NCBI RefSeq assembly: GCF_016583795.1
Contig: NZ_NRRS01000041.1
Location: 1-32,168 of the forward strand
Length of the DNA: 32,168 nt
Source: Rhabdochromatium marinum
Lineage (GTDB): Bacteria; Pseudomonadota; Gammaproteobacteria; Chromatiales; Chromatiaceae
Direction: 5' to 3'
The translations under genes and the position numbers were made by a program. This document shows positions 16,504 through 26,210 of this stretch, in pieces. Each line of letters starts with the position of its first letter. Positions within the stretch are counted from its first letter, which is position 1. The notes below the pieces were generated by a model that ran no database searches, was not told where the DNA came from, and worked only from the letters and a program-made list of their open reading frames with translations.

Positions 16504-19500
16504 GTTCGCTCGCGCTGGGCAATCTCAGCCGGCGGCACCGGGCGACCGAACAAAAAGCCCTGCACCTCATGGCAGCCTTCGCCAATGAGAAAATCGGCCT
16601 GCGCACGGGTTTCCACCCCTTCGGCCAGCACGGTCAGGCCCAGATTAAGGCCCAGCGCAATAATCGCGCGCGCGATGGCATCATCATTGGCATCCTGGGT
16701 CAGATGCTCAACAAAGCTGCGGTCAATCTTCAGCCGCTGGATGGGCAGGCGTTTTAAGTAACGCAGCGATGAATAGCCGGCGCCAAAGTCATCAATGGCC
16801 AGATGGACGCCCATGTCGCGCAAGGCCTGGAGATGCGCCGTCACCTGTTCGGCATTGCGCATCAGCATGGATTCGGTCACTTCGAGTTCGAGTCGCTGCG
16901 GTGCAACGCCGTGACGCTTAAGTTCAGCTTGCACTTGCGCAACCAGATCCGCGCTTTCGAGCTGGTGCATCGACAGATTGATGGCCATGCGCGGCACCCG
17001 AACGCCGTCCCGATCCCAGGCTGCCAACTGTTGGATGCCCTGCTGCAGCACCCAATCACCCAGCTCGCGGATCAGGCCAACTTCTTCGGCAATCGGAATG
17101 AACACTCCGGGAGACACCGGACCGAATTCCGGATGATTCCAACGCAGCAACGCCTCCACACCCACCAGGGATTCATCGCGGAACGACAGCTGCGGCTGAT
17201 AGGCCAGCCACAGCTGATCGCGCGCCAGCGCACTGCGCAGGGCGGTTTCCAGGCGCAAACGCTCATTGACCCCAGTGGTCATGGCCGCCTCAAAAAAGCG
17301 ATAGGTATTACGCCCGCTTTCCTTGGCCTGATACATGGCCAGATCGCCATGACTAAGCAACTCGTCAATGCTGTCGGCATCGGCCGGGAACAGACTGATC
17401 CCAATGCTGGCTGTGATAAACAGCTCGCTGCCATCAGCGACAAAGGGCTTGGCAAAACAGTCCAGAATCCGCGTGGCCAGCCGCGCCGCGTCGCTGGGAT
17501 CGGCCAAATCCTCGGCCACCACAATGAACTCATCGCCCCCGACCCGGGAGATCAGACAGGCCATACCGAGGGTGTTTTGCATCTCAACGGCCACCTGCTG
17601 CAACAGATAATCCCCCACCTGATGCCCAAGCGAATCATTGACGTTTTTAAACAGATCCAGATCAAGCACCAGCAACGCCAGCGACTCGCCGCTGCGCCTG
17701 ACGCGCGCTACGGACTGTTCCAGGCTTGCGCGCAGCAGGGTTCGGTTGGGCAAGCCAGTCAGAACATCATGATGTGCCAATCGATACAGCGCTTCTTCCG
17801 AGCGCCGCAGACTGCTCAGGTCGCCAAAGACGCCAATATAGCCGGTCAACTCCCGAGCGTCGTTATAAACCGCGCTGATGGTCGATTGCTGCGGATAAAT
17901 CTCGCCATTCTTGCGCCGATTCCAAAACTCACCGCGCCATGTGCCGGTCTCGGCGATGGAAGCCCACATCGCCTGATAAAAGGCTTCATCATGCCGGCCC
18001 GATTTGAGGATATGCGGATTTTCACCCACAACCTCTTCCTCACGGTAGCCGGTAATCGCGGTGAAAGCTGGATTCACCATTAAAATACGCACTTCGGCAT
18101 CAGTATAAATAATGCCTTCGGACGTCTTTTCAAAGACGCTTTGCGCCCGCATGTCACGTTCCCGCGCCGCGTATTCATCGGTCATGTCACGACAGGTAGC
18201 AAAGAGCGCTGGTTGTCCCTGCAACTCAATCCGGCTCAGATTGAGTTCCACCGTGATCAAACTGCCGTCGGCCCGCTGATGATCCCAATACGTATGGACG
18301 GAACCGGCCTCAAAGGCCTGCTGCATCAGCGCCTGAGCCTTGCTGAGCGAGGATTGCCCGTCAGCTTGCAGTGCAGGGGAAATATCCCAGGGACAGGAGC
18401 CAAGCAACGCAGAATCGTCGCTATACCCCAGCATGCGCACGGCCGCCTGGTTAAACTTAGTAAAGTGCCCATCGACCAACAAACTCAAGCCATCGCTGGC
18501 CGATTCAAACAGCGCCCGATACTGGAGTTCGCGTTCGCGCAGCGCGTTATCGGCCAGCACCCGCTCATGAATATCCTGTATGGAACCAATCAGCTTAGCG
18601 ATGCTGCCTTGCCGATACACAGGATCGCCGGCAATTTTGACCCACCAGCCCTGGTCAGTGGCGGTGGTCAGCCGAACCTCAAGGTCGAAGTCAATCCCTT
18701 CGCGCAGTCCACGCTCAATCGCCTGTTGCAGTTGATCACGATCCTCGGCATGCACCAGCCCGATGAACCCCGTCAAGGTGGGGATAAAATCCGCATCCAC
18801 TTGGCAAATGTCGCGCGTCACATCCGTCCACAGAAGCGTGTCATCGCTGGCCTCCAGTTCCCAACCGCCGACGCGCGCCATGCGCCCGGTGGCGCGTAAC
18901 AGTGCATCACTGCGCGCACGCGCCTCCTCGGCCAGCTTGCGCTCGGTAATGTCGCGGTTGACACCGCGGCGGCCAAGATCCTGTCCGTCCGCCCCCAGCA
19001 CCGGCGCACAAATATGCTCGATCCAGTGCAGCGTGCCGGCCCGGTCAAAAATTCTGAACTCCAACCGTAGCTGACCGCTCTCGGGTTCGGCCTGTTCGTG
19101 GTTAAAGTGAGCCCGCCATCTTGGTCGGTCATCAATATGAATCAAGCGTTCAAGCAGATTGGGATCGCTAATGAACTCATCGGCCGGAAACCCTGTGATC
19201 GTCTCGCAGGCCGGCGAGACATAGAGTAAATCACCATCAACCCCCGACCAGTACTCCCAGTCCGGGCTGAACTCGGCCAGCACCCGGTAGCGTTCTTCGC
19301 TGTCGCGCAGGCTTTCGCTGGCGGCACTGAGTTCACGACGATGCTTTTCTTCTTCCGTGCGGTCGAGCACCGCACACAGCAATCGCCGACGATCATCGTG
19401 CTCGAAACTCAGCCGCGCAATGTGCAGATCGCCAATGAAGGGATGCTCGCCATCGCTGCAAAACCGCAGCTTTTTCAAAACGATGGATTGATCGGCATCC

Positions 19501-19940
19501 AGACGGGACCAAGCGCGAATCAACAGGGGGCGGTCCTGCACATCGACCAGGCGTACAAAGAAATGCTGATGTAAATGCGTTGGCTTGAGGGCAAACACCC
19601 GGCTGGCTTCCGGGTTGGCCTCCATGATTAGCCCCTGCGCATCGACAATCAGCTCGGAAATGGGAAGCGAATTGAAGAAGGTGGTAAAGCGTGTCAGCAG
19701 TTCCGCACGCTCGTGTTCGCTGCGGCGCAGTTCTTCGTTCTGGATCAGCAGCTCGGCATGATAGATGCGGAGATTCTCGACGACCGACTCCAGAGTCAAC
19801 TCGCTGCGTGCGAGCGCCTCTTCGGCCAAATCAAATCGCCCCTCGCGTAACGCTTTTAGCGCCTGTTCGCGCAAATCCTGGGCGATTTCAACATTGGCTC
19901 CTTCATCCGTGAATTTGAACGTTCGATCAATATGGCTCAT
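16500..19940 (-). CDS. Multi-PAS GGDEF-EAL cyclic-di-GMP protein
   Basis: This 1146-residue cytoplasmic protein has an N-terminal helical segment (1-85), then about five PAS/PAC units at roughly 85-200, 215-335, 350-462, 472-590 and 600-712. A GGDEF domain (720-885) and an EAL domain (895-1140) complete it. The cyclase motif GGDEF is intact at 801-805. The phosphodiesterase side keeps EAL (929-931), ELEVTES, DDFGAGYSSL, KIDRSF and EGVET, so both activities are possible; in such hybrids one often dominates. No membrane segment is seen. The last codon overlaps the start of the NarX-like kinase, so c-di-GMP turnover and the two-component pair are co-expressed. Confidence 0.95.
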   Translation of the reverse strand: MSHIDRTFKFTDEGANVEIAQDLREQALKALREGRFDLAEEALARSELTLESVVENLRIYHAELLIQNEELRRSEHERAELLTRFTTFFNSLPISELIVDAQGLIMEANPEASRVFALKPTHLHQHFFVRLVDVQDRPLLIRAWSRLDADQSIVLKKLRFCSDGEHPFIGDLHIARLSFEHDDRRRLLCAVLDRTEEEKHRRELSAASESLRDSEERYRVLAEFSPDWEYWSGVDGDLLYVSPACETITGFPADEFISDPNLLERLIHIDDRPRWRAHFNHEQAEPESGQLRLEFRIFDRAGTLHWIEHICAPVLGADGQDLGRRGVNRDITERKLAEEARARSDALLRATGRMARVGGWELEASDDTLLWTDVTRDICQVDADFIPTLTGFIGLVHAEDRDQLQQAIERGLREGIDFDLEVRLTTATDQGWWVKIAGDPVYRQGSIAKLIGSIQDIHERVLADNALRERELQYRALFESASDGLSLLVDGHFTKFNQAAVRMLGYSDDSALLGSCPWDISPALQADGQSSLSKAQALMQQAFEAGSVHTYWDHQRADGSLITVELNLSRIELQGQPALFATCRDMTDEYAARERDMRAQSVFEKTSEGIIYTDAEVRILMVNPAFTAITGYREEEVVGENPHILKSGRHDEAFYQAMWASIAETGTWRGEFWNRRKNGEIYPQQSTISAVYNDARELTGYIGVFGDLSSLRRSEEALYRLAHHDVLTGLPNRTLLRASLEQSVARVRRSGESLALLVLDLDLFKNVNDSLGHQVGDYLLQQVAVEMQNTLGMACLISRVGGDEFIVVAEDLADPSDAARLATRILDCFAKPFVADGSELFITASIGISLFPADADSIDELLSHGDLAMYQAKESGRNTYRFFEAAMTTGVNERLRLETALRSALARDQLWLAYQPQLSFRDESLVGVEALLRWNHPEFGPVSPGVFIPIAEEVGLIRELGDWVLQQGIQQLAAWDRDGVRVPRMAINLSMHQLESADLVAQVQAELKRHGVAPQRLELEVTESMLMRNAEQVTAHLQALRDMGVHLAIDDFGAGYSSLRYLKRLPIQRLKIDRSFVEHLTQDANDDAIARAIIALGLNLGLTVLAEGVETRAQADFLIGEGCHEVQGFLFGRPVPPAEIAQRERT

Positions 19941-20036
19941 TGAATCGCCCCGTAAGCAAAGCCATCAGGCAAAGCGCATCCTGTTGGTATAATCCTGCAA
20001 CAACCACCAGCGATATCCCTCAGGCGCGCGCTATCC

Positions 20037-20058
20037 AAGCTGTCTTACCAAGCAGCTT
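20037..20058 (-). terminator. Weak hairpin after the CheB-CheR gene
   Basis: AAGCTG (20037-20042) pairs with CAGCTT (20053-20058) just past the CheB-CheR stop on its strand. The stem is short and there is no T-run. The remaining 119-base gap up to the GGDEF-EAL gene shows no other clear element. Confidence 0.3.
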
Positions 20059-20059
20059 A

Positions 20060-23000
20060 TTAGCACGCATTCGAATTTGCACGGTGGTGATCTTGCAGGG
20101 ATTGGGTCAAATCAACATGACTGATAATCAACCCCCCGGCCGGATGACGAATCGGCGAGGCATGCATCACAAAAACATGCAATTGATCATCTTCACCGCA
20201 CTGGTATTCCAGCGAAAAGCTGTTTTTCTCTCCTGACAACACCGACTCAATTCCTACACAAGCCTCCTGAACAAAGCGATTATCAAACCCCGCTCCATGA
20301 TCGCTGCCACAGGCCCCAAGATAGTTGGTGCCCACGCCATGCTGGCACAGGCACTGTTTGCCAGCGTCGAGTGCATTACTGCGCCAGGCTTCATTGACCA
20401 TGGTAATCTCACCGGCCGAATTTAATACCGCGACACTTTCGGGCAGCGAGTCGAGCACAGCCTGCAAGCGCTTGATATCATGCAAGGTGGTCACATCAAT
20501 AAAGGTGGCCACAGCCCCACGCGGGTCGCCGCGACGCACCGCATAGGGCAGCACCCGCACTAGATAAATACGACCGTTGCCGGCCGTAATCTCCCGCTGC
20601 AACATCTCACCACTGGCAATGGTTTTACCCAACTCATCGATAAAGGAAGGATAGTTCAGCAAATTGCTGAAATCATCAATATGGCGCCCCAGATCGCCAT
20701 CGCGAATTTTAAACAAGCCGGTGGCTTCGGGCGTGAAGCGGGTCATGCGCAGATCAGAATCGACAAAGACCGTGGCAATAGCCGCCGCCTTGGCCATGCC
20801 ATCGAGATCGGCATTCAGACGATTAAGAATCTCGATCTTCTCCTGATTCTCGGCATTGACGGTGTAGAGTTCCTCGTTGACTGATTGCAATTCTTCATTC
20901 GAGCTTTGCAATTCTTCATTCGACGCCATGAGTTCTTCATTGGTGGCTTGCAATTCCTCATTGGCGGTTTCCAGTTCCTCAATGGTCGCTTGCAAGCTCT
21001 CGCGGGTGGCAGCCAGTTCGCGCTCCAGCGTCTCGACCCGATCCGTGGTCTCGCGATTCATGTCCATGGTTTCCATGCCGCTGGAATGCGACACCTTGGG
21101 TGAATCGGCGATATGGGGCTCAAAAGACAGCAGCAGATAAGGCTCGCGCTGATCGATATCCACCCGGCGCACCACCAGGCGCAGACGCTCGGTGTCCCCA
21201 TTGGGGAAATCCAAGGTGAGCACATCGGAACGTAATGGCTCGTTGCTACGCAAAGCTTTGTGCAGCAGGGCCTGCGCGACAGGGGCAATTTGCTGCGGCA
21301 GCAATTTGGTCAAATTCAGCGACACCGATCCCTCGCCAAAACGCAGATAGCGCCCGACTTCGCCAAACACATGCAGCAATTCATTGCTGGAATTCAGCAG
21401 CAGGGTATTGGGAGCATAGCTGCGCAAGAGGACCGACTGACCGGTATCAATCGCCACAGCATCGGTGGTGGAACGACCGGATTTGTTAACCACCGGGCGC
21501 GGCTTGCCAGTGGTGCTCGACAAGCGTCCCAGCGACGAGGAGGCTGCATCCAACGGTAGGGACACATGGCGCAGAATGCGGAATATTTTGTATTTGGAAC
21601 TGACGGCGGTGAAGTCCGCCTGCAAGTTACCCAGTGTCTCGCTGGACCCCAAGAACATGAAGCCGCCCGGTGCCAGTGCGTATTGCAAGCGCCGCAACGC
21701 CCGCTCCTGGGCCTCGGCGCGGAAGTAGATCAGCAAATTGCGGCAGGACACCAGATCCATGCGGGTAAAGGGTGGGTCTTCCAACAGATTGTGCCTTGCA
21801 AACACAATGTTCTGGCGGATTTCGGTCTTGACAACGAAATGATTGCCACGCTTGTAGAACCAGCGTTCCAGCCGCTCTGGAGACACCTCAGCGGTAATGG
21901 CCTCGGAGAAGACCCCAGCACTACCGACATCCACATTATGCTGTTCAACATCGGTCGCAAACAGCTTGAAGTTTGGCCAACGCTTGGTGCGCTCGAAGGT
22001 CTCGGCAAACAGAATAGCCAGGCTATAGGCTTCCTCACCGGTGGAGGTGCCGGGTACCCAGACCCGAATCGCCTGAGCCTCGCCACGCTCCTGCACGATA
22101 TTCTGTATCGCGCTCTGCGCCAGGGTCTCAAAGGCTTCCGGATCGCGGAAGAAATTGGTCACCGGAATCAGCAGTTCGCGGCGTAACGCATTGAGTTCCG
22201 TGCGATCGCCATCGAGCAGGCGCGCATAGTTGGCCAGATCCGGCACATGGCGCACTTGCATGCGCCGCTCAATGCGCCGCATCACCGTCGCTGGTTTGTA
22301 TTCACGGAAATTGATCCCGCCCTGGTTATAGAGCAGGTGCATCGCCTCTTCGAGTGCGCTGTCCTTGTCATAACCGACCACCGCACGCGGCCCGCGTATG
22401 TTGATACGTGAAACCTGGCTGATATGATCGAGAATGCGCGGCGCGAGTTCATCCGGCGGCAGAATCGCATCGACCAGGCCGGTGGCAATGGCGCTGCGCG
22501 GCATACCATCGAACTTGGCCGATTCGGGTTCCTGTGCAAGCAAAAACCCCCCCGCATCATTGATAGCCACCGCCCCGCGCGTGCCATCCGAGCCAGTGCC
22601 GGACAGCACCACACCGATGGAGTATTTGCCGTATTCACGCGCCAGGGCGGTAAAGAACAAGTCAATCGGCAGGGTCAGCCCGCGCGGATTTTTGGGGCTC
22701 AGACGCAGCTCGTTGTTGGCGATGCTCATCATGCTGGCCGGCGGAATCAGATGCACACGATCCGGCTCGATGCGCATGCCGTCCTCCACCGTCACCACTG
22801 GCATTGGTGTGTGGCGTGCCAGCAGATTCGCCATCATGCTCTTGTGATCCGGCGACAAGTGCTGAATGACCACATAGGCCGCACCGGAGCGTTCTGGCAA
22901 GCCTTGAAAGAACCGCTCCAGCGCATCGAGTCCACCGGCTGAAGCGCCAATGGCGACAATATAGCGCTGCCTGGGTTCTTCGGTTGGAGTCACGACCGCC

Positions 23001-23071
23001 ACCGTCTGCTGAGAAGACTCCGTATTCTGGGAAGGTTCGTGATCAATGACAGGGTTTTGCTGAATCGACAT
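20060..23071 (-). CDS. CheB-CheR-PAS hybrid chemotaxis-like protein
   Basis: This 1003-residue fusion starts with a CheB methylesterase domain lacking a receiver (about 38-225; catalytic set Ser44 in GASAGG, His71 in IQHLSPDH, Asp162 in GTGSDGT). A CheR methyltransferase follows (about 245-500) with NFFRDPEAF, the SAM loop [14 protein letters not shown] and CRNLLIYF. A long coiled coil (about 670-760) is built of NEEL-type heptads, and two PAS-like units complete the C-terminus. Such hybrids methylate and demethylate unknown partners or feed sensor kinases. The final PAS region contains several Cys ([14 protein letters not shown]). ATG 23071 is chosen because AGGA lies five bases upstream; the ATG at 23098 has none. 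No receptor or CheA is in the window. Confidence 0.93.
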   Translation of the reverse strand: MSIQQNPVIDHEPSQNTESSQQTVAVVTPTEEPRQRYIVAIGASAGGLDALERFFQGLPERSGAAYVVIQHLSPDHKSMMANLLARHTPMPVVTVEDGMRIEPDRVHLIPPASMMSIANNELRLSPKNPRGLTLPIDLFFTALAREYGKYSIGVVLSGTGSDGTRGAVAINDAGGFLLAQEPESAKFDGMPRSAIATGLVDAILPPDELAPRILDHISQVSRINIRGPRAVVGYDKDSALEEAMHLLYNQGGINFREYKPATVMRRIERRMQVRHVPDLANYARLLDGDRTELNALRRELLIPVTNFFRDPEAFETLAQSAIQNIVQERGEAQAIRVWVPGTSTGEEAYSLAILFAETFERTKRWPNFKLFATDVEQHNVDVGSAGVFSEAITAEVSPERLERWFYKRGNHFVVKTEIRQNIVFARHNLLEDPPFTRMDLVSCRNLLIYFRAEAQERALRRLQYALAPGGFMFLGSSETLGNLQADFTAVSSKYKIFRILRHVSLPLDAASSSLGRLSSTTGKPRPVVNKSGRSTTDAVAIDTGQSVLLRSYAPNTLLLNSSNELLHVFGEVGRYLRFGEGSVSLNLTKLLPQQIAPVAQALLHKALRSNEPLRSDVLTLDFPNGDTERLRLVVRRVDIDQREPYLLLSFEPHIADSPKVSHSSGMETMDMNRETTDRVETLERELAATRESLQATIEELETANEELQATNEELMASNEELQSSNEELQSVNEELYTVNAENQEKIEILNRLNADLDGMAKAAAIATVFVDSDLRMTRFTPEATGLFKIRDGDLGRHIDDFSNLLNYPSFIDELGKTIASGEMLQREITAGNGRIYLVRVLPYAVRRGDPRGAVATFIDVTTLHDIKRLQAVLDSLPESVAVLNSAGEITMVNEAWRSNALDAGKQCLCQHGVGTNYLGACGSDHGAGFDNRFVQEACVGIESVLSGEKNSFSLEYQCGEDDQLHVFVMHASPIRHPAGGLIISHVDLTQSLQDHHRANSNAC
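20870..21010 (-). repeat. Degenerate 21-base repeats encoding the CheB-CheR coiled coil
   Basis: The DNA repeats variants of a 21-base unit containing ATTCTTCATT (plus strand), about six copies. It translates to the NEEL(Q/M)(A/S)(S/T) heptad array between the CheR and PAS parts. It is an in-frame protein repeat, not a mobile or CRISPR repeat. Confidence 0.7.
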
Positions 23072-23401
23072 AGCTTTCCTATACCCCAATGATGACATCC
23101 TGACACTGTTGCAATCCTGTTGGCGTGGATCCCATGCATGCAGAAGCGTGAGTGATCAATATGCGATCTGCCATCATACGTTAGTCGCACCCGGCTTGCT
23201 ATCGCACCATTGCAGGCTCATGGACCGACATAAATTGCATCAGCAAGACCATTGAGGCATTGCCAGAGCTGAGGCCGCGTCGAGCCGGCCCAATGACTAT
23301 GCTATTGTCAATGCGCCGTTTGACACTCAAGGCGCCCAACAACCAACCACCCAATCGACATCAACACGGATCAAAAAACCCTTATTCAGGAGACCACCAC
23401 C
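23072..23401. other. 330-base divergent intergenic region
   Basis: This region separates the CheB-CheR gene from the P-type ATPase gene. I see no open frame with coding character and no clear promoter; TTGACA at about 23319-23324 lacks a good -10 partner. AGGAGA at 23388-23393, eight bases before GTG 23402, is the ATPase ribosome binding site, and AGGA at 23077-23080 serves the CheB-CheR start. Confidence 0.5.
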
Positions 23402-26125
23402 GTGCTTTGGTATAACAAGACCGCAGAGGACACCCTGTCCGCCCTAGAGACCAACGACCAGGGACTCTCATCGCAGGAAGCGGTGCAACGCCAGGCCACC
23501 TGGGGCGAGAATTTGATCAGCGTCAAAAAAACCCCAGCCTGGCAGCGTTTTCTCAAGCAGTTCAAGGATCCGATGTCGCTGATTCTGCTGGCCACCGCCC
23601 TGGTCACCGGCCTACTGACGCTCTTTGGCGCCCATCTGCTGCCTGATACCATGGTCATTATCTCGGTGGTGTTTCTCAATGCCTGCGTCGGCTTCTACCT
23701 GGAAGGCAAGGCTGAAAATGCCATTGAGGCGCTCAAGTCGATGATGGTGCCCGAGTGCATGGTACTGCGCGATCAGGGCCTGGTGCGCATGCCCTCGAAA
23801 GACCTGGTGCCCGGCGACATCGTCGAACTCGAAGGCGGTGACAAGATTCCCGCCGATGTCCGTTTCGTGCGCCTGCACAATGTGCGGGTCGATGAATCCT
23901 CTCTGACCGGCGAATCGGTTCCCGTTACCAAAACCACCGATCCCATCCATGGCGACCAAGTGGTGCCGGGTGACCAGAAGAACATGGGCTTTTCCGGCAC
24001 CTATCTGACCCAGGGCACCGCCAAGGCGGTGGTGGTGGAAATCGGCGACCGCACCGTCTTCGGCGAAATCGCCGGCATGGTCAAGGCCGCCGCCGCTCAT
24101 TCAACGCCCTTGCAGCGCAAACTGACCCGTTTCATTAAAACGCTGATCGTCGCCATTCTGGCGATCGGCGCGGTGAATTTCGTGGTCGGCATCTACCTGG
24201 GCTACCAGATCTCCTACAGCCTGCTCGGCGCCATCTCCCTGGTGGTGGCCGCCATTCCGGAAATGCTCCCGGCCCTGGTCACCGCCGTACTGGCCAAATC
24301 CAGCAACGCCATGGCACGTAAAAACGCCATTGTCGCTAACCTGCCAGCGGCAGAGACCCTGGGCGCCACCTCAGTGATTTGCTCGGACAAGACCGGCACC
24401 CTGACTGAAAACCGCATGACGGTCACCGACATCTTCGCCGCCGGACAAGCCGTCAGCGTCTCAGGGGTCGGCTACGACACCACCGGCAGCTTCTCCCAGG
24501 ACGGCGCCACGATCAATGCTGCCACCCATCCGGCGCTGCGCCGTCTGCTGGACATCGGCTTTTTCTGCAACAACGCGCATCTGAACGACGAGGGCCACAG
24601 CATTGGCGACCCTACCGAGATCGCCCTGCTGATCTCCGGCGCCAAAGCGAGACTGGACAAGGATCGCCTGCAACGCATTGAGGAGATCCCCTTCGACTCC
24701 TCCACCAAGTACATGGCGATCCTGGCGGATTACGAAGGCGAGCGCTTTATCTTCGTCAAGGGCGCACCGGAAATTGTGCTAGAAATGTGCTCGCAGGCCA
24801 CCGATGCCGAAGGCCAACCGGGAACACTCAATCCTGAGGACTATCTCGAAGCCGCCCGCGGTTTTGCCCGTCAGGCGCTGCGCACCCTGGGCTTTGCCTT
24901 CAAACGCATGCCCTCGGAGCATGCCGATCTGCTGCACGATGACCTCAAGGATCTGTGCTTTGCCGGCTTGCAGGGCATGATCGACCCCCCCAAGGAAAGT
25001 GCCATCCAAGCGGTAGCCAACTGCAAATCAGCTGGTATTCGCACCGTGATGGTTACCGGCGACCACCCGCTGACCGCCCAGGCTGTCGCTGGTCAGCTGG
25101 GCATCCCCGCCGAGCGGGCGCTCTCCGGCACCGAACTGAACGACATGGATCCGGCGCAGCTACGTCAGGAGGTCGAACAGGTGTCAGTGTTTGCCCGTGT
25201 CGCTCCCGAGCACAAGCAACAGATCGCCGAAGCACTGCAAGCCAACGGTCATGTGGTGGCTATGACCGGCGATGGGGTCAACGACGCCCCGGCCCTCAAG
25301 CAGGCTGACATCGGGGTGGCCATGGGTCAGGAAGGCACCGAGGTGGCACGTCAGGCCGCCGACATGGTGCTGGCCGATGACAACTTTGCCACCATCATCA
25401 CCGCCGTCGAAGAAGGCCGCCACGCCTGGAAAAATCTGCAAAAGGCCATTCTCTACACCCTGCCGACCAATGCCGCCCAGGCGCTGCTGATTATGGGCGC
25501 CATTACGCTGGCCGCCTTCGTGCCCCTGTTTGGCGAGCGCTTCGTGCTGGAACCGATTCAGATTCTGTGGATCAACCTGCTCGACTCGCTGCTGTTGACC
25601 CTGCCGCTGATGATGGAGCCCAAGGAACAGGGCCTGCTGTCTCAGCCGCCCCGCGATGCCAAGGCCAACATCATTGACGGCTTGTTTATTCAGCGGGTGA
25701 TTCTGCTGGGCATTGCCATCTCCCTACCCGGCTTTGGCATTTACTACTTCTTTGGCGCCCCGGCGCTGGTCAATGGCGAACTGGCTGATCCCCTGCTGCT
25801 GACCCAGGCACAGACTGCGGCCTTCTGGGCCATCTTGTTCGCGCACTTTGGCTACGTCTTCTCGGCGCGCTCCATCCACCAGTCGGTACTCAGCTTCAGC
25901 CCCTTCAGCAACAAATGGCTGCTGGCCGGCGTTGCTGGCAGCGTCGCCATCCGGTTGATCCCAACCTTCGTGCCCTCCACCGCCAGCTGGTTCAAGACCG
26001 CCGATTTTCCGATCACCTGGTGGCCCCTGATCCTGCTGTGCTTCCTGCCCAGCCTGCTGGCCATTGAAGCGGACAAATACCTGCGCCCCAAAGTGAACGC
26101 GCAGTTGGCCAAATTTGGCTTATAA
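23402..26125 (+). CDS. P-type cation-transporting ATPase (P2/P3-like)
   Basis: This 907-residue inner-membrane pump is driven by ATP. The cation-ATPase N-terminal domain is followed by the actuator motif LTGES (168-172), the helix-4 motif PEMLP (286-290), the phosphorylated Asp329 in DKTGTLT, KGAPE in the nucleotide-binding domain, and TGDGVNDAPAL near residue 620, with six C-terminal helices. Overall layout is like PacL/SERCA-type Ca2+ pumps, but PEMLP is the MgtA-type form of helix 4. Helix 6 reads WINLLDSLLLTLPL, lacking the Ca2+-pump N-x2-T-D arrangement. The ion is therefore uncertain (Ca2+, Mg2+, Na+ or other). The start is GTG at 23402, placed by AGGAGA eight bases upstream. Confidence 0.9.
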   Translation: MLWYNKTAEDTLSALETNDQGLSSQEAVQRQATWGENLISVKKTPAWQRFLKQFKDPMSLILLATALVTGLLTLFGAHLLPDTMVIISVVFLNACVGFYLEGKAENAIEALKSMMVPECMVLRDQGLVRMPSKDLVPGDIVELEGGDKIPADVRFVRLHNVRVDESSLTGESVPVTKTTDPIHGDQVVPGDQKNMGFSGTYLTQGTAKAVVVEIGDRTVFGEIAGMVKAAAAHSTPLQRKLTRFIKTLIVAILAIGAVNFVVGIYLGYQISYSLLGAISLVVAAIPEMLPALVTAVLAKSSNAMARKNAIVANLPAAETLGATSVICSDKTGTLTENRMTVTDIFAAGQAVSVSGVGYDTTGSFSQDGATINAATHPALRRLLDIGFFCNNAHLNDEGHSIGDPTEIALLISGAKARLDKDRLQRIEEIPFDSSTKYMAILADYEGERFIFVKGAPEIVLEMCSQATDAEGQPGTLNPEDYLEAARGFARQALRTLGFAFKRMPSEHADLLHDDLKDLCFAGLQGMIDPPKESAIQAVANCKSAGIRTVMVTGDHPLTAQAVAGQLGIPAERALSGTELNDMDPAQLRQEVEQVSVFARVAPEHKQQIAEALQANGHVVAMTGDGVNDAPALKQADIGVAMGQEGTEVARQAADMVLADDNFATIITAVEEGRHAWKNLQKAILYTLPTNAAQALLIMGAITLAAFVPLFGERFVLEPIQILWINLLDSLLLTLPLMMEPKEQGLLSQPPRDAKANIIDGLFIQRVILLGIAISLPGFGIYYFFGAPALVNGELADPLLLTQAQTAAFWAILFAHFGYVFSARSIHQSVLSFSPFSNKWLLAGVAGSVAIRLIPTFVPSTASWFKTADFPITWWPLILLCFLPSLLAIEADKYLRPKVNAQLAKFGL

Positions 26126-26160
26126 CACCCGCTCCACCATTACAGCCGCCCACTGCATCC

Positions 26161-26202
26161 ACGCGCCCCCGGACTTGCTTTCCCGCAAGTCCGGGGGCGC
26201 GT
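26161..26202. terminator. Perfect 18-bp GC-rich hairpin between convergent genes
   Basis: The arms at 26161-26178 and 26185-26202 are exact reverse complements (ACGCGCCCCCGGACTTGC and its partner) with a 6-base loop TTTCCC. It sits 35 bases after the ATPase stop and 8 bases from the phosphatase stop. It is symmetrical and could end both transcripts, but no T-run follows on either side, so it is not a standard intrinsic terminator. Confidence 0.75.
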
Positions 26203-26210
26203 GGTGCCCA

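Noticed and set aside
19990-20000. TATAAT on the plus strand in the gap before the CheB-CheR gene end
   Set aside because: No plus-strand gene follows and there is no matching -35; probably chance.
20870-21010. Regularly spaced repeats resembling a CRISPR array
   Set aside because: The repeats are 21-base, contiguous, degenerate and in frame, and they encode a coiled coil; there are no spacers.
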